Translations under genes and position numbers: made by a program
Origin: Collinsella bouchesdurhonensis
Lineage (GTDB): Bacteria > Actinomycetota > Coriobacteriia > Coriobacteriales > Coriobacteriaceae
Direction of reading: 5' to 3'
Length of the DNA stretch: 64,000 bases
Assembly: GCF_900155365.1 (NCBI RefSeq)
Contig: NZ_LT699739.1
Span: forward strand, 428,333-492,332
Notes under the pieces: generated by a model
What the model was told of the DNA's origin: nothing
The model's database searches: none
The model's input: the letters and a program-made list of their open reading frames with translations, nothing else
Part shown: positions 1-8,577 of the stretch, in pieces
Position numbering within the stretch: position 1 is the first letter of the stretch
Layout: every line of letters begins with the position of its first letter

Positions 1-1164
1 CTGGCGTGGCCCGAGCAGGAGCAAAACCGCGATAAATACCAGTGCAATATCCCCTGGGCCATCCTCCTCGACCCCACAAGCGCATGCAACCTGCATTGCA
101 CGGGCTGCTGGGCAGCAGAATACGGGCACAGGCAAAACCTCTCTTTTGAAGATATCGACTCCATCGTCACTCAGGGCAAAGCGCTGGGTACGCATATGTA
201 CATCTACACCGGCGGTGAGCCCCTGGTGCGCAAGGCAGATCTTATCCGCATCTGCGAGAAACACCCCGATTGCGCGTTCCTGTGCTTTACCAACGCAACG
301 CTTATCGACGAGCAGTTCTGTCAGGACATGATTCGCGTGGCCAACTTTGTTCCCGCCATCTCGGCCGAGGGTAACGAGCATACCACCGACGCCCGTCGCG
401 GAGAGGGCACCTATAAGAAGATCGAGCGCGCAATGAAGCTCTTGCGCGAGCATGACCTGCCCTTTGGCATCTCATGCTGCTGGACCAAAGCAAATGCAGA
501 TGCCGTTGCCACCGAGGAGAACATCGACTGGATGATTAACGAGGGCGCGCTGTTCTGCTGGTACTTCCACTTCATGCCCGTCGGACGCGGCGCCACAGCC
601 GACCTCATCCCCACACCCGAGCAACGCGAGCGCATGTATCACTTCGTACGCGAGATGCGCGAGAAAAAGCCGCTGTTCACGCTCGACTTCCAAAACGACG
701 GTGAGTACGTGGGCGGATGCATTGCCGGCGGCCGTCGCTACCTGCATATCAACGCCGCAGGCGACGTAGAGCCCTGCGTGTTTATCCACTACTCCAACGC
801 CAACATCCATGACATGAGTCTTCTTGATGCGCTGCGCTCTCCCCTGTTCATGAAGTACTACGAGAATATGCCGTTTAACGACAACTACCTCAAGCCGTGC
901 CCCATGCTCGAGAATCCCGATGTCCTGCCGAAGATGGTCGCGGAATCCGGCGCACACTCTACGGACCTCGTAGAGCAAGAGACGCCCGAGCAGCTGCGTG
1001 AGAAGACCAAGGCCGCAGCTGAGGCCTGGAGCCCCGTTGCCGACCGCCTGTGGACGGATGAGAACGATCCCTTGTACACCAAGCGCCGCAACGATCGCAC
1101 TCAGGGCATGGCCGAGTCCGACATGCACAAGTTCGCCGCCCAGGGCCGCACTCTCAAGCAATAA
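1..1164 (+). CDS. Radical SAM protein, 5' end outside the window
   Basis: The frame is open from the first base, so the gene starts upstream of the window. The visible residues contain the radical SAM cluster motif CNLHCTGC (Cys at visible residues 29, 33 and 36), followed by a GGEP motif near residue 72, typical of the SAM-binding barrel. More cysteines lie near the C-terminus (GGCIAGG, VEPCVF, KPCPM), which suggests an auxiliary iron-sulfur region of the SPASM type. The family uses a [4Fe-4S] cluster to cleave S-adenosylmethionine and start radical chemistry. The substrate cannot be told from sequence. The C-terminal 80 residues are charged and helical. The stop codon touches a copy of the dispersed palindrome. 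Confidence 0.85.
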   Translation: MAWPEQEQNRDKYQCNIPWAILLDPTSACNLHCTGCWAAEYGHRQNLSFEDIDSIVTQGKALGTHMYIYTGGEPLVRKADLIRICEKHPDCAFLCFTNATLIDEQFCQDMIRVANFVPAISAEGNEHTTDARRGEGTYKKIERAMKLLREHDLPFGISCCWTKANADAVATEENIDWMINEGALFCWYFHFMPVGRGATADLIPTPEQRERMYHFVREMREKKPLFTLDFQNDGEYVGGCIAGGRRYLHINAAGDVEPCVFIHYSNANIHDMSLLDALRSPLFMKYYENMPFNDNYLKPCPMLENPDVLPKMVAESGAHSTDLVEQETPEQLREKTKAAAEAWSPVADRLWTDENDPLYTKRRNDRTQGMAESDMHKFAAQGRTLKQ

Positions 1165-1198
1165 TGTGACAAAAAGTCGACAGGTTTATTTTGTCACA
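1165..1198 (+). repeat. Dispersed palindromic element, copy A
   Basis: Perfect 10-base arms TGTGACAAAA and TTTTGTCACA enclose a 14-base centre containing GTCGACAGGTTTA. It begins directly after the radical SAM stop codon and lies between convergent genes. It is followed by TTTTCACGAGTCC, a flank also seen after copy B. Orientation is called + when the centre reads GACAGGTTTA. Confidence 0.9.
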
Positions 1199-1227
1199 TT
1201 TTCACGAGTCCTCCATATAGGTAGACA

Positions 1228-1263
1228 AACGCTCTCCCGGCACAATGCCGAGAGAGCGTTTTT
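1228..1263 (+). terminator. Intrinsic terminator after the radical SAM gene
   Basis: A 14-base stem with one mismatch (AACGCTCTCCCGGC against GCCGAGAGAGCGTT) and a short ACAAT loop is followed by a T run on the + strand. It lies between convergent genes. Confidence 0.8.
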
Positions 1264-1314
1264 ACCTAACAAATCTAAAGTGTTGACGATATGGGCCGCT
1301 GCCCTGGCACTCCC

Positions 1315-2724
1315 CTATGCGCGAGGCTTCTTTTGCTTCTTTTTGAACTGAGATGGGGACACAGTGATGCCATCTGCCGACTGGCGCACCGTCCTTCGAG
1401 CAACAGGCTTTTTGCGCGAAGGGCCCGAAGACGCGGCGCCGTTGACGCTCGAGCGATGGGAAGACGATGCGGACGCTCCCTCAAGAGACCCGACAGAAGC
1501 CAGCGGAGCAGCAATCTCGTCTTCATGATGCGAGGGATGGCTGCGCTTCTTACCCTTCTTGTGCGCAGAGCCGGATGAGGAGGATGTGGCCGATCCAGAT
1601 GAATCCTTACCAAAGCGACGCAGCACACGGTCCCAGCGAGCATGAATGCTCGCGTTGTGAGCGCTTTTAAGACCCAGAAGCGGCGCCGCCAGGATAGTGG
1701 GAGCAATAAACGTGATAAGGCGCCACAGAAGATATCCTGCTGTTGCAGCAGAGCCAAAGAAATGGCCCAGAAACAGTGCGAAGCCGCCTTCGGCACCACC
1801 GGTGCCGCCCGGCAGAGGAACCGCAGAAGAAAGCAGCTGCACAAAAGCGCTCGCCGCCATGACCGAGAAAAAGTCGACCTCGTGCTTACCAAAGGCGAGC
1901 ATCAAAAAATATGGCACCAAATAGAAGAAAGCAAGCTGCAGCATGGTGATGATGACGGTAAGCACCATCGAAGAGAAATGCCCGGCAGAAAGCTTGAACT
2001 TATCGGAGAACGAGTAGATCTCGCTGTCGACAAAGCCGCGCCATCCCTCAATCTTCGACTTGGACATGCCAACTCGCTCAAGCAGGTTGATAATCCAATG
2101 TGCCAGACGCGTCACCATACCCGGCATGAGCGCCACGGCAAAGATGCCAAGCAAGATGAGGCAGTGGCCGCCAAAACTGAAGACGCACAGCAGCGTGATG
2201 TCGCCATAATGCTCGGCAAAATACGGCATCCGAGCCAAAAGCAGAATGGCGCCCCAGGCAACGAGGCCAAATTGATACACGATAAATCGCGTGAACTGCG
2301 TGGCACCCGCCTCGCCCACGTTTTGCCCCGCCTTGGTCAAACGGTAAATCTGCGCGGGCGTGGAGCCCATCATCATGGGCGTGAGATTGCCAAAGAAAAT
2401 GCCCGAAGCCTCGACGGAGATAAGATCGCGAATGCCCACAGGCGAATTGGGATCAAGCCACACGGCAATCGCGTAAGCAAGGATACCGAAAACCAGGTAC
2501 AAGAACATGAAGAAGCAGGCAACGAACAGCCAACCGCCCTTCACAGACGCCATAGCGCCCCAAAACTGCGCCATCTGTCCCGTAACCACCAAATAAACGA
2601 TATAGGCGATGAGGACCAATCCGATGAAGATGGCACCGCGACGCGCGGTTTTGGTATCGTCGCCGCCGGCAACCTGAACGTCAACCTGCGGATGAGAAGT
2701 TTTGTGCTTAAGGGGCCCCGTCAT
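1315..2724 (-). CDS. Flippase-like membrane protein (YbhN / LPG-synthase TM family)
   Basis: A 469-residue polytopic membrane protein. Roughly eight hydrophobic segments span residues 30-350. The middle contains the family-like stretch ISVEASGIFFGNLTPMMMG and later PLPGGTGGAEGG, as in the lysylphosphatidylglycerol synthase transmembrane region (UPF0104/YbhN, AglD-like). Proteins of this family are thought to handle lipids or lipid-linked precursors at the cytoplasmic membrane; the actual substrate is unknown. The last ~100 residues form a Ser/Lys/Arg-rich, probably cytoplasmic, low-complexity tail ending in KKKQKKPRA. No catalytic LPG-synthase domain is attached. The gene is convergent with the radical SAM gene and appears monocistronic. 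Confidence 0.8.
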   Translation of the reverse strand: MTGPLKHKTSHPQVDVQVAGGDDTKTARRGAIFIGLVLIAYIVYLVVTGQMAQFWGAMASVKGGWLFVACFFMFLYLVFGILAYAIAVWLDPNSPVGIRDLISVEASGIFFGNLTPMMMGSTPAQIYRLTKAGQNVGEAGATQFTRFIVYQFGLVAWGAILLLARMPYFAEHYGDITLLCVFSFGGHCLILLGIFAVALMPGMVTRLAHWIINLLERVGMSKSKIEGWRGFVDSEIYSFSDKFKLSAGHFSSMVLTVIITMLQLAFFYLVPYFLMLAFGKHEVDFFSVMAASAFVQLLSSAVPLPGGTGGAEGGFALFLGHFFGSAATAGYLLWRLITFIAPTILAAPLLGLKSAHNASIHARWDRVLRRFGKDSSGSATSSSSGSAHKKGKKRSHPSHHEDEIAAPLASVGSLEGASASSSHRSSVNGAASSGPSRKKPVARRTVRQSADGITVSPSQFKKKQKKPRA

Positions 2725-2875
2725 GGCTCTCCTTTAATTAGACGTAGAACGTGTTCCATTGTACGTCCTGAGCGCCATTATCCCCAGACTTCCATGCAAG
2801 CCTGCATCACATTTTTGAAAGGTATGACTTTGACGCATTCGCTAGAGAATGGCAACTACGACAGCAAGCAATATG

Positions 2876-2897
2876 AAAAAGGCTCCCGAAGGAGCCC
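2876..2897 (-). terminator. Intrinsic terminator after tRNA-Glu
   Basis: The stem GGCTCC/GGAGCC with a CGAA/TTCG-type tetraloop is followed on the minus strand by a T5 run. It lies just downstream of the tRNA-Glu at 2909-2985. A nearly identical copy follows the other tRNA-Glu. Confidence 0.8.
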
Positions 2898-2908
2898 TGA
2901 GCAATCGA

Positions 2909-2985
2909 TGGTAGCCCGTACCGGATTCGAACCGGTGATCTCCGCCTTGAGAGGGCGGCGTCCTAAACCGCTAGACGAACGGGCC
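2909..2985 (-). tRNA. tRNA-Glu (anticodon CTC)
   Basis: The minus strand folds as a complete cloverleaf with acceptor stem GGCCCGT/ACGGGCT, T-loop GGTTCGAATCC and encoded CCA. The anticodon stem CCGCC/GGCGG frames the loop CTCTCAA, so the anticodon is CTC (Glu). It differs from the copy at 3283-3359 by one base in the D-arm. Confidence 0.95.
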
Positions 2986-3003
2986 ATAATATGTAAGATG
3001 CAC

Positions 3004-3077
3004 TGGCTGGGATGGAGGGAGTCGAACCCCCATTGACGGAACCAGAATCCGCTGTCCTGCCATTAGACGACATCCCA
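3004..3077 (-). tRNA. tRNA-Gln (anticodon CTG)
   Basis: The minus strand starts TGGGATGTCGTCTAATGG and ends with the T-loop GGTTCGACTCC, acceptor CATCCCA and encoded CCA. The anticodon loop TTCTGGT gives anticodon CTG (Gln). It lies between the two tRNA-Glu genes and probably shares a transcript with the downstream tRNA-Glu. Confidence 0.95.
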
Positions 3078-3248
3078 AGATGCATCCAGTCGCGCTCGGC
3101 TGCTGCCGTTGCGCAAGAAAGTATATTACGGCAGATGCCAACAGCGCGCAAGCCAAAATTTAAACTTTTTTTCGCTGAATTAAAATCCGACCGAAGAGAA
3201 GGATCAAAAAAACCGCTGTGGAGCCAGACGCCAAACTGACTGTATAAC

Positions 3249-3271
3249 AAAAAAGACTCCCGAAGGAGCCC
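3249..3271 (-). terminator. Terminator copy after the upstream tRNA-Glu
   Basis: Near copy of the hairpin at 2876-2897 (GACTCC-CGAA-GGAGCC with one mismatch) followed by a T run on the minus strand. The tRNA-Glu plus terminator unit therefore appears to have been duplicated. Confidence 0.65.
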
Positions 3272-3282
3272 TGAGCAATCGA

Positions 3283-3359
3283 TGGTAGCCCGTACCGGAT
3301 TCGAACCGGTGATCTCCGCCTTGAGAGGGCGGCGTCCTGAACCGCTAGACGAACGGGCC
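3283..3359 (-). tRNA. tRNA-Glu (anticodon CTC), second copy
   Basis: Same cloverleaf as 2909-2985 with CCA encoded and loop CTCTCAA. It has GGTTCAGG where the other copy has GGTTTAGG. It is followed by its own terminator-like hairpin. Confidence 0.95.
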
Positions 3360-3443
3360 ATGTGCCGAAGCATTGCTGCCTCAATGCGAAAGTTATATTA
3401 CGGGATACTGAGGCTTTTGCGCAAGGGGTGATTTAAAATCGTC

Positions 3444-4928
3444 CTAATTTATGGATGAATCATGAAGAGACAAGGTAGGAGCATCTGCGCAAATGCTGGC
3501 CGTCCGCGCGAGATAGCGCAGCAAATCATCCCGACGGTTGGCAACGCCACCTTGCATCGTCGCTACGAGAGCCTGATCCAGCAACTCACCGATCCGGCGG
3601 CCCGGTTCGACCCCCGCGGCAATGAGGTCGCGGCCCGAAATAGCCAAGGTCTTTACGCTATATGCCTCGTCTGCCTCAAGTAGCTTGTGAAACATCTCCC
3701 GCATGTCCTCGACTTCCCACACGTACTCAAAGCAAAGCGCAGACTTGCCCAGCGCGTCGGCACGCTTAAGGTCGAACAGCTCATCCATGAGCCGTGGGGT
3801 GTCCACACCCTCTGCCGCAAAGCGGTTCATCATCTTCAACAGGCTCTTTCGATCAGCCCCGAGCGGGCGGTCATGATATTTGATGAGAAGACAGGCGTCG
3901 CGAATCAAATCGTTTGGCAATGCCAGGCGATGCATAATCTTTTGAGCCATCGTGGAACCAAGCTCGGGATGGCCGTAAAAATGGCCATGGCCTGCCTCGT
4001 CCTTAAAAAACGTTTGAGGCTTTCCGATGTCATGCAGAAAAGCCGCCCACATAAGCGAAGGTGAAATAGCAACCGCCTGAGCGCCCCCATCGTCCTGCGC
4101 ACGAGCGAGCACGCAGGCCACCGTAAGCACACGGTGGGTATGGTCGTAAACATCGTAATCGTGATAGATGCTGCACTGGTCAAAGTCCCGGCAGGGCGCA
4201 AGCTCGGGAATGGCAGCACACATCACCTTGGGATAGCGTTCGAGAGCATCTCCCCCAAGCCCGGTTGCGAGAACGCCCTGCAACTCCACGCCAACACGTT
4301 CACGAGCGACGGCATCGAGCAGAGGCGCGCAATCTGCCAGGGCCTTTCGCGTGGCGGGCTCCACGGTAAAGTCCAGACGACAAGCAAAGCGCACGGCACG
4401 AAGCATCCGAAGGGCGTCTTCCTCAAAACGACGACGCGGCTCCCCCACCGCCCGAATTTCACGGCGTGCAAGATCGCCTACGCCGTCGTAGAGGTCGAGG
4501 AGCCCGCGAACAGGGTGCCACGCCATAGCATTCACGGTGAAATCTCGGCGGGCAAGGTCGTCTTCAACGCGTTCAGCCCGGGTTACTTCCTCTGGATGGC
4601 GGCCATCGGTATAGAAGCCGTCAAGACGATACGTGGTGACCTCAATGCGCTCGCCGTCCGCGATGGCGGTAATGCCGCCGAATTTGATACCCGACTCAAC
4701 CACGTCGATGCCCGCAGCCTCAAGCGCTGCCTTACTTTGCTGCCACGGAGCCGAGCAGCACATATCGACATCATGGGAAGGCGCATGCATGAGGGCATCG
4801 CGAACCCAGCCGCCCACGACCCATGCCTCAAGACCCGCCGCCTCAAGCGCGCACAGCACGCGACACGCAGGCCCCGAAAGTCGCGTTCCCTCAAGATCGA
4901 CATCCTCATATGCGCTGATATCCGCCAC
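3444..4928 (-). CDS. cca: CCA tRNA nucleotidyltransferase / poly(A) polymerase family protein with HD domain
   Basis: About 494 residues. The N-terminal nucleotidyltransferase has VVGGWVRD followed by HDVDMCC, the metal-binding DxD of class II CCA-adding enzymes. RRDFTVNAM and the RFEEDALRMLRAVRFACRL signature follow. An HD domain (AAFLHDIGKPQ) lies in the C-terminal half. The family adds or repairs the CCA end of tRNAs; poly(A) polymerase is the alternative. The GTG at 4928 is chosen because AAGGGAG lies five bases upstream. A longer frame would start at 4988, next to the palindromic element and without well-spaced RBS. The nearby tRNA-Arg lacks an encoded CCA, so such an enzyme is needed. 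Confidence 0.85.
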   Translation of the reverse strand: MADISAYEDVDLEGTRLSGPACRVLCALEAAGLEAWVVGGWVRDALMHAPSHDVDMCCSAPWQQSKAALEAAGIDVVESGIKFGGITAIADGERIEVTTYRLDGFYTDGRHPEEVTRAERVEDDLARRDFTVNAMAWHPVRGLLDLYDGVGDLARREIRAVGEPRRRFEEDALRMLRAVRFACRLDFTVEPATRKALADCAPLLDAVARERVGVELQGVLATGLGGDALERYPKVMCAAIPELAPCRDFDQCSIYHDYDVYDHTHRVLTVACVLARAQDDGGAQAVAISPSLMWAAFLHDIGKPQTFFKDEAGHGHFYGHPELGSTMAQKIMHRLALPNDLIRDACLLIKYHDRPLGADRKSLLKMMNRFAAEGVDTPRLMDELFDLKRADALGKSALCFEYVWEVEDMREMFHKLLEADEAYSVKTLAISGRDLIAAGVEPGRRIGELLDQALVATMQGGVANRRDDLLRYLARTASICADAPTLSLHDSSIN

Positions 4929-4994
4929 CGATCTCCCTTCCTCGTACGTTTCGCCCACCAGTATACCGACTCCGCTCCCCGCCCCCACTTCCCC

Positions 4995-5026
4995 GTGACA
5001 AAAAGTCGACAGGTTTATTTCGTCAC
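4995..5026 (+). repeat. Dispersed palindromic element, copy B
   Basis: GTGACAAAA and TTTCGTCAC arms around the same GTCGACAGGTTTA centre, + orientation. It lies between the divergent cca and pepC genes. It shares the downstream flank TTTTCACGAGTCC with copy A. Confidence 0.9.
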
Positions 5027-5219
5027 ATTTTCACGAGTCCTACATATTCAGACGCAGCCGACAGATACTCGCGCCATTGCATCCGGAACAAAAAGCGACC
5101 GGGCTGGCGGTCGCCATCTTTCTTTCGCCCTAGAACAGGAATATATTTGCAATGGTCAGCCGTCACGTTCCTGTTGCGCCGCATCGCACGGGAACGCATG
5201 CATTTGATTGGAGACAAAC

Positions 5220-6563
5220 ATGACCATGCACGCCATAGACCTCGCCATAACCCGGGAAACATCAGCCCGCATCGCGCAGGACCGCGCTACCGTCATTGCA
5301 CGCAATGCGGCCAGTTCCTGCGGCATCCGCGCTGCAGCACACAATCCACAGGCAGCGTCGCTCGCCTCGACCACCTTTGATGTGCAGCTCAAGCAGGGCG
5401 ACATCACCAACCAAAAACGCTCCGGTCGCTGCTGGATGTTCGCCAGCCTCAATACCATGCGCTACCGCATCATCAAAAAGCTTGGCATCAAGACCTTTGA
5501 ACTTTCGCAGGCCTATCCCCTCTTCTGGGATAAATACGAGCGTGCCAACTGGTTCTTCGAAAACATTATCGCCACCGCCAATCAAGACCTTGCCGGCCGC
5601 GAGGTGTCTTTCCTGCTAGCAGACCCACTGTGTGACGGAGGCCAGTGGGACATGTTCCGCTCACTCGTTAAAAAATACGGCGTGTGTCCCAAAGAGGCTA
5701 TGCCGGAAACGGCAAACTCCTCCAATACCCGTGACCTGGATAAATATCTCACCCGTTATCTGCGCGCATGTGCAAAGAAACTCCGCGAGGCGGTAACTGC
5801 TGGCCAAACCACAGAAGAGCTGCAGGCGACTAAGAACGAGATGCTCTCCGATGTCTATCGCGCCCTTGTGATCTGCCTGGGCGAGCCACCTGCGTCATTT
5901 GACGTCCGCATCCGCGATGAAAAGGGCGAACTCAAGGCATCGGGAACCTATACGCCGCAGGAGTTCTTCCGCGAGTACGTGGACATGGACCTCGATAGCT
6001 ATATCTCAATCATCAATGCACCCACGCCCGACAAGCCTTATTACCGCTCCTACACCGTTAAATACCTGGGAAATGTCGCCGAAGATGGCGGCGTGCGATA
6101 CGTAAACCTCCCCATCGAGTCACTCAAGCGCGTGGCGGTAGCGCAGATGCGCGATGGCCTGCCTGTGTGGTTTGGCTCCGACGTGGACCAGGGATTTGAT
6201 TCCGAGCGCGGTCTGCTCGACCCCGCCTCGATCGATGTGGACGCGCTCTTCGGCCTGCCTATCGAGGCTGGTCTCAACAAGGGCGATCGCCTGCAATACG
6301 GCGAATCGCTCATGACGCATGCCATGACTCTGCAGGGCGTGAGCCTAGATGCGGCGGGCGAGCCAACCTCTTGGCGCATTGAGAACAGCTGGGGCGAAGA
6401 CCACGGCCACGAAGGCTATGACATCGGCTCCGCCGCATGGTTTGACGAGTACGTTTACCAGGTGGTCGTAGACAAGAAATACCTTACGCCCGAAGAGCTC
6501 GCCGCCTTCGAGAGCGACCCAATCGAGCTTGCCCCCTGGGACCCCATGGGATCTCTTGCCTAG
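5220..6563 (+). CDS. pepC: Aminopeptidase C (bleomycin hydrolase family, C1 cysteine peptidase)
   Basis: About 447 residues, the usual PepC length. The catalytic cysteine lies in QKRSGRCWMFASLN near residue 70. The histidine lies in GESLMTHAMTL and the asparagine in WRIENSWGEDHGHEGY, completing the Cys-His-Asn triad of papain-fold peptidases. PepC acts in the cytoplasm and removes N-terminal residues from peptides taken up by the cell. The ATG at 5220 is preceded by GGAG at a spacing of six; the TTG at 5208 gives a longer frame but no RBS. The stop is five bases before palindrome copy C. The gene appears monocistronic. Confidence 0.92.
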   Translation: MTMHAIDLAITRETSARIAQDRATVIARNAASSCGIRAAAHNPQAASLASTTFDVQLKQGDITNQKRSGRCWMFASLNTMRYRIIKKLGIKTFELSQAYPLFWDKYERANWFFENIIATANQDLAGREVSFLLADPLCDGGQWDMFRSLVKKYGVCPKEAMPETANSSNTRDLDKYLTRYLRACAKKLREAVTAGQTTEELQATKNEMLSDVYRALVICLGEPPASFDVRIRDEKGELKASGTYTPQEFFREYVDMDLDSYISIINAPTPDKPYYRSYTVKYLGNVAEDGGVRYVNLPIESLKRVAVAQMRDGLPVWFGSDVDQGFDSERGLLDPASIDVDALFGLPIEAGLNKGDRLQYGESLMTHAMTLQGVSLDAAGEPTSWRIENSWGEDHGHEGYDIGSAAWFDEYVYQVVVDKKYLTPEELAAFESDPIELAPWDPMGSLA

Positions 6564-6567
6564 ACGA

Positions 6568-6601
6568 TGTGACAAAAAGTCGACAGGTTTATTTCGTCAC
6601 A
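6568..6601 (+). repeat. Dispersed palindromic element, copy C, flanking the RAYT gene
   Basis: TGTGACAAAA and TTTCGTCACA arms with the GTCGACAGGTTTA centre, + orientation. It sits 14 bases beyond the end of the transposase gene and five bases after pepC. With copy D it brackets the transposase in inverted orientation. Confidence 0.9.
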
Positions 6602-6615
6602 TTTTCATCGGTTCT

Positions 6616-7359
6616 TCACAATCGCTGAATAACGCCCCTGCCAATGCCCGTCAATCGCTCCAGCTCACGTATGCTGAAGCCGCGCGCCCTTAAATCTCTC
6701 AAAAGGCCATCGCGCTCGGGTTTTGGCAGGGCTTTTATCTTCGCGGGACTTGCGACGCCATGTTCCGTCAAGACCTCTACCACACGAAAGTCATGGCGAA
6801 GCTCCTCCAGTTCCTCCTCCGCAGGATCCCATATGGGCAAGATATTGTTCGTAAAGGCAACAAAGCCGCGCGGTCCGCCAATCAGATCAAGCACCACAGT
6901 CGTATCCGCAAGCCCTTCTTCACCGCGCGCGTACTGGCCATAGCTGCTCCATCGATAACACCAGGAAGGTTCAATACCGGCTTTTTGCGGGTTATCGTGA
7001 ATATAGCGCACGGTCTCGAGCAACTGTGCGTCGCTTTTGATCGGCTCACTCCAAAATCTCGCATCAAAAAGATGACCAGAATGACCCGTCTTGCGATTGT
7101 ATATACGCGCATATGACGAGAGAACCGCTTGAAAAGCAGCAGACAATGCTTGTTCTCGATCGAGTAACGCCAGATGAAAATGGTTGCCCATCAGACACCA
7201 CGCGATAACAACGATATGCTTTTGCGCGAAAACCTCCTCAAGTTTTTGCAGCAGGAGAAGCCGGTCATCATCGTCCTCGAAAATCAGCTGACGGCCATTG
7301 CCACGAGCGATTGCGTGATAGTAGCCAGATTCCGACATTTTACGCGCGTCTGTTGCCAT
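6616..7359 (-). CDS. REP-associated tyrosine transposase (RAYT, Y1_Tnp family)
   Basis: About 247 residues. The start at 7359 is preceded by GAGGGGGG. The protein begins ESGYYHAIARGNGRQLIF and carries the HUH metal-binding pair in MGNHFHLAL (His60, His62). A tyrosine-rich helix SSYARIYNRKTGHSGHLF (candidate nucleophile Tyr83 or Tyr87) and YIHDNPQKAGI follow, a signature of RAYT proteins and not of IS200/IS605 TnpA. The C-terminal ~85 residues add a helix-turn-helix-like segment (GFSIRELERLTGIGRGVIQ). Family members nick and rejoin REP palindromes as single-stranded DNA. The gene has no IS ends of its own. It lies between inverted copies of the dispersed palindrome, which are the predicted substrate. 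Confidence 0.88.
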   Translation of the reverse strand: MATDARKMSESGYYHAIARGNGRQLIFEDDDDRLLLLQKLEEVFAQKHIVVIAWCLMGNHFHLALLDREQALSAAFQAVLSSYARIYNRKTGHSGHLFDARFWSEPIKSDAQLLETVRYIHDNPQKAGIEPSWCYRWSSYGQYARGEEGLADTTVVLDLIGGPRGFVAFTNNILPIWDPAEEELEELRHDFRVVEVLTEHGVASPAKIKALPKPERDGLLRDLRARGFSIRELERLTGIGRGVIQRL

Positions 7360-7534
7360 AATGCCCCCCTCAGTTAATTGCATTTGACCACAGATTAGAA
7401 AAAAGGAGCTTTTAACAGGGAAAACAATGGCGAACGGTATCTGCGGAAATTCCGCTCCTTCAAATAAAAAAGATCGCAACATCTAACACAAATCAAACAT
7501 GGCTGCTTGCAATGGCCAAACAAGACAGCGCAAA

Positions 7535-7568
7535 ACAAAAGGACCCGCCGATAATTCACGGCGAGTCC
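7535..7568 (-). terminator. Intrinsic terminator of the distal 1-phosphofructokinase gene
   Basis: Ten-base stem GGACCCGCCG/CGGCGAGTCC with one mismatch and an eight-base loop. On the minus strand it is followed by TTTTGTTTTG. It lies about 80 bases after the stop at 7648. The rest of 7360-7612, upstream of the transposase, shows no gene. Confidence 0.7.
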
Positions 7569-7612
7569 ATATCTCAAAGGCCATATTCAGTAAAAATCGG
7601 CGAACGGCGGAA

Positions 7613-7646
7613 TGTGACAAAATAAACCTGTCGTCTTTTTGTCACA
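7613..7646 (-). repeat. Dispersed palindromic element, copy D, flanking the RAYT gene
   Basis: Minus orientation: on the minus strand it reads TGTGACAAAAAGACGACAGG, then TTTATTTTGTCACA. It abuts the stop codon of the 1-phosphofructokinase gene and, with copy C, brackets the RAYT gene as an inverted pair about 1 kb apart. Confidence 0.9.
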
Positions 7647-7647
7647 T

Positions 7648-8577
7648 TTAGGCAATCGCGCGAACCTCGACGTGCTGGCGGTACTCGTCGACCTTGGAAA
7701 AATCGCCCTGGCCTGCGCACTCAACAACATTGGCACCTGTCGCCATGGCCAAACGCAGCGCATCCTCAACATGCTCGGGATCGTCATGCCACATGGACAG
7801 GAACGCTGCGAGCGTAGAATCGCCTGCACAAACCGTCGAAAGCACCTTTACCGGCACCGTGCAGCGCGCATACCAGATATGCTTGCCGTTGGAGAAATAC
7901 GCCCCCTTGCCACCCAGCGTGAGCAGCACGTTTTTGGCGCCCTTCTTATGAAGCTCGGCCATCGCGTCCACAACCGTCTGCTCGTTATCAAGCGAAACCT
8001 CGAGACCAAAGATGTCGAGCAGTTCATCGTCGTTGGGTTTGATGAGCAGCGGTTCGGCCGCAATAAGATCGGACAGCTGAGGGCTCGAGATGTCGAGCAC
8101 GAACTCCGCACCGCGAGCCTTAACGCGCGAGATGACCTGCGAAAGGAAATCTTCGGACGTATGCGGCGGCAGAGAGCCGGAAACAACCAGGCACTCCATA
8201 TCCTCAAGCGAGTCAATCAGGTCGTACATTTCCTGCTCGTTGGCAGGGTTCACCGCAGCACCGGCGTTCACCATATTGAACTCGCGATCCTGAGCGTTAA
8301 GAAATACATTCACGCGCGTGATGCCATCGGTCCACACGGGGTGCACGTCGACACCCTTGGCCTCGGCGCCTTCGACGATAAAGCGGCCGGAAAAGCCAGC
8401 AAAAAAGCCAAGGATAGCAGTGTCTTTACCAAAGTGATGAAGGGCAAAAGAAACATTCAGACCCTTGCCGTTCGGGCTGTAGACGGCGTCGCGCGTGCGC
8501 GTGACGCAGTTGGGCTCCAAGCCATCGCATGTAATGTTGTAGTCGATCGCAGGATTAGCGGTAAGGGTGTAGATCAT
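7648..8577 (-). CDS. fruK: 1-phosphofructokinase, PfkB family (distal copy)
   Basis: A 309-residue ribokinase-fold sugar kinase. MIYTLTANPAIDYNI at the start and YSPNGKGLNVSFAL are typical of 1-phosphofructokinase/tagatose-6-phosphate kinases. TLGGKGAYF precedes the active-site loop VCAGDSTLAAFLS, where the usual GAGD reads CAGD. It phosphorylates fructose 1-phosphate to fructose 1,6-bisphosphate with ATP. It lies downstream of a paralog (8918-9850), ptsI, ptsH and the fructose EII on the same strand, which supports the fructose assignment over tagatose. A purine-rich AGGAGAC precedes the ATG. Confidence 0.85.
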   Translation of the reverse strand: MIYTLTANPAIDYNITCDGLEPNCVTRTRDAVYSPNGKGLNVSFALHHFGKDTAILGFFAGFSGRFIVEGAEAKGVDVHPVWTDGITRVNVFLNAQDREFNMVNAGAAVNPANEQEMYDLIDSLEDMECLVVSGSLPPHTSEDFLSQVISRVKARGAEFVLDISSPQLSDLIAAEPLLIKPNDDELLDIFGLEVSLDNEQTVVDAMAELHKKGAKNVLLTLGGKGAYFSNGKHIWYARCTVPVKVLSTVCAGDSTLAAFLSMWHDDPEHVEDALRLAMATGANVVECAGQGDFSKVDEYRQHVEVRAIA

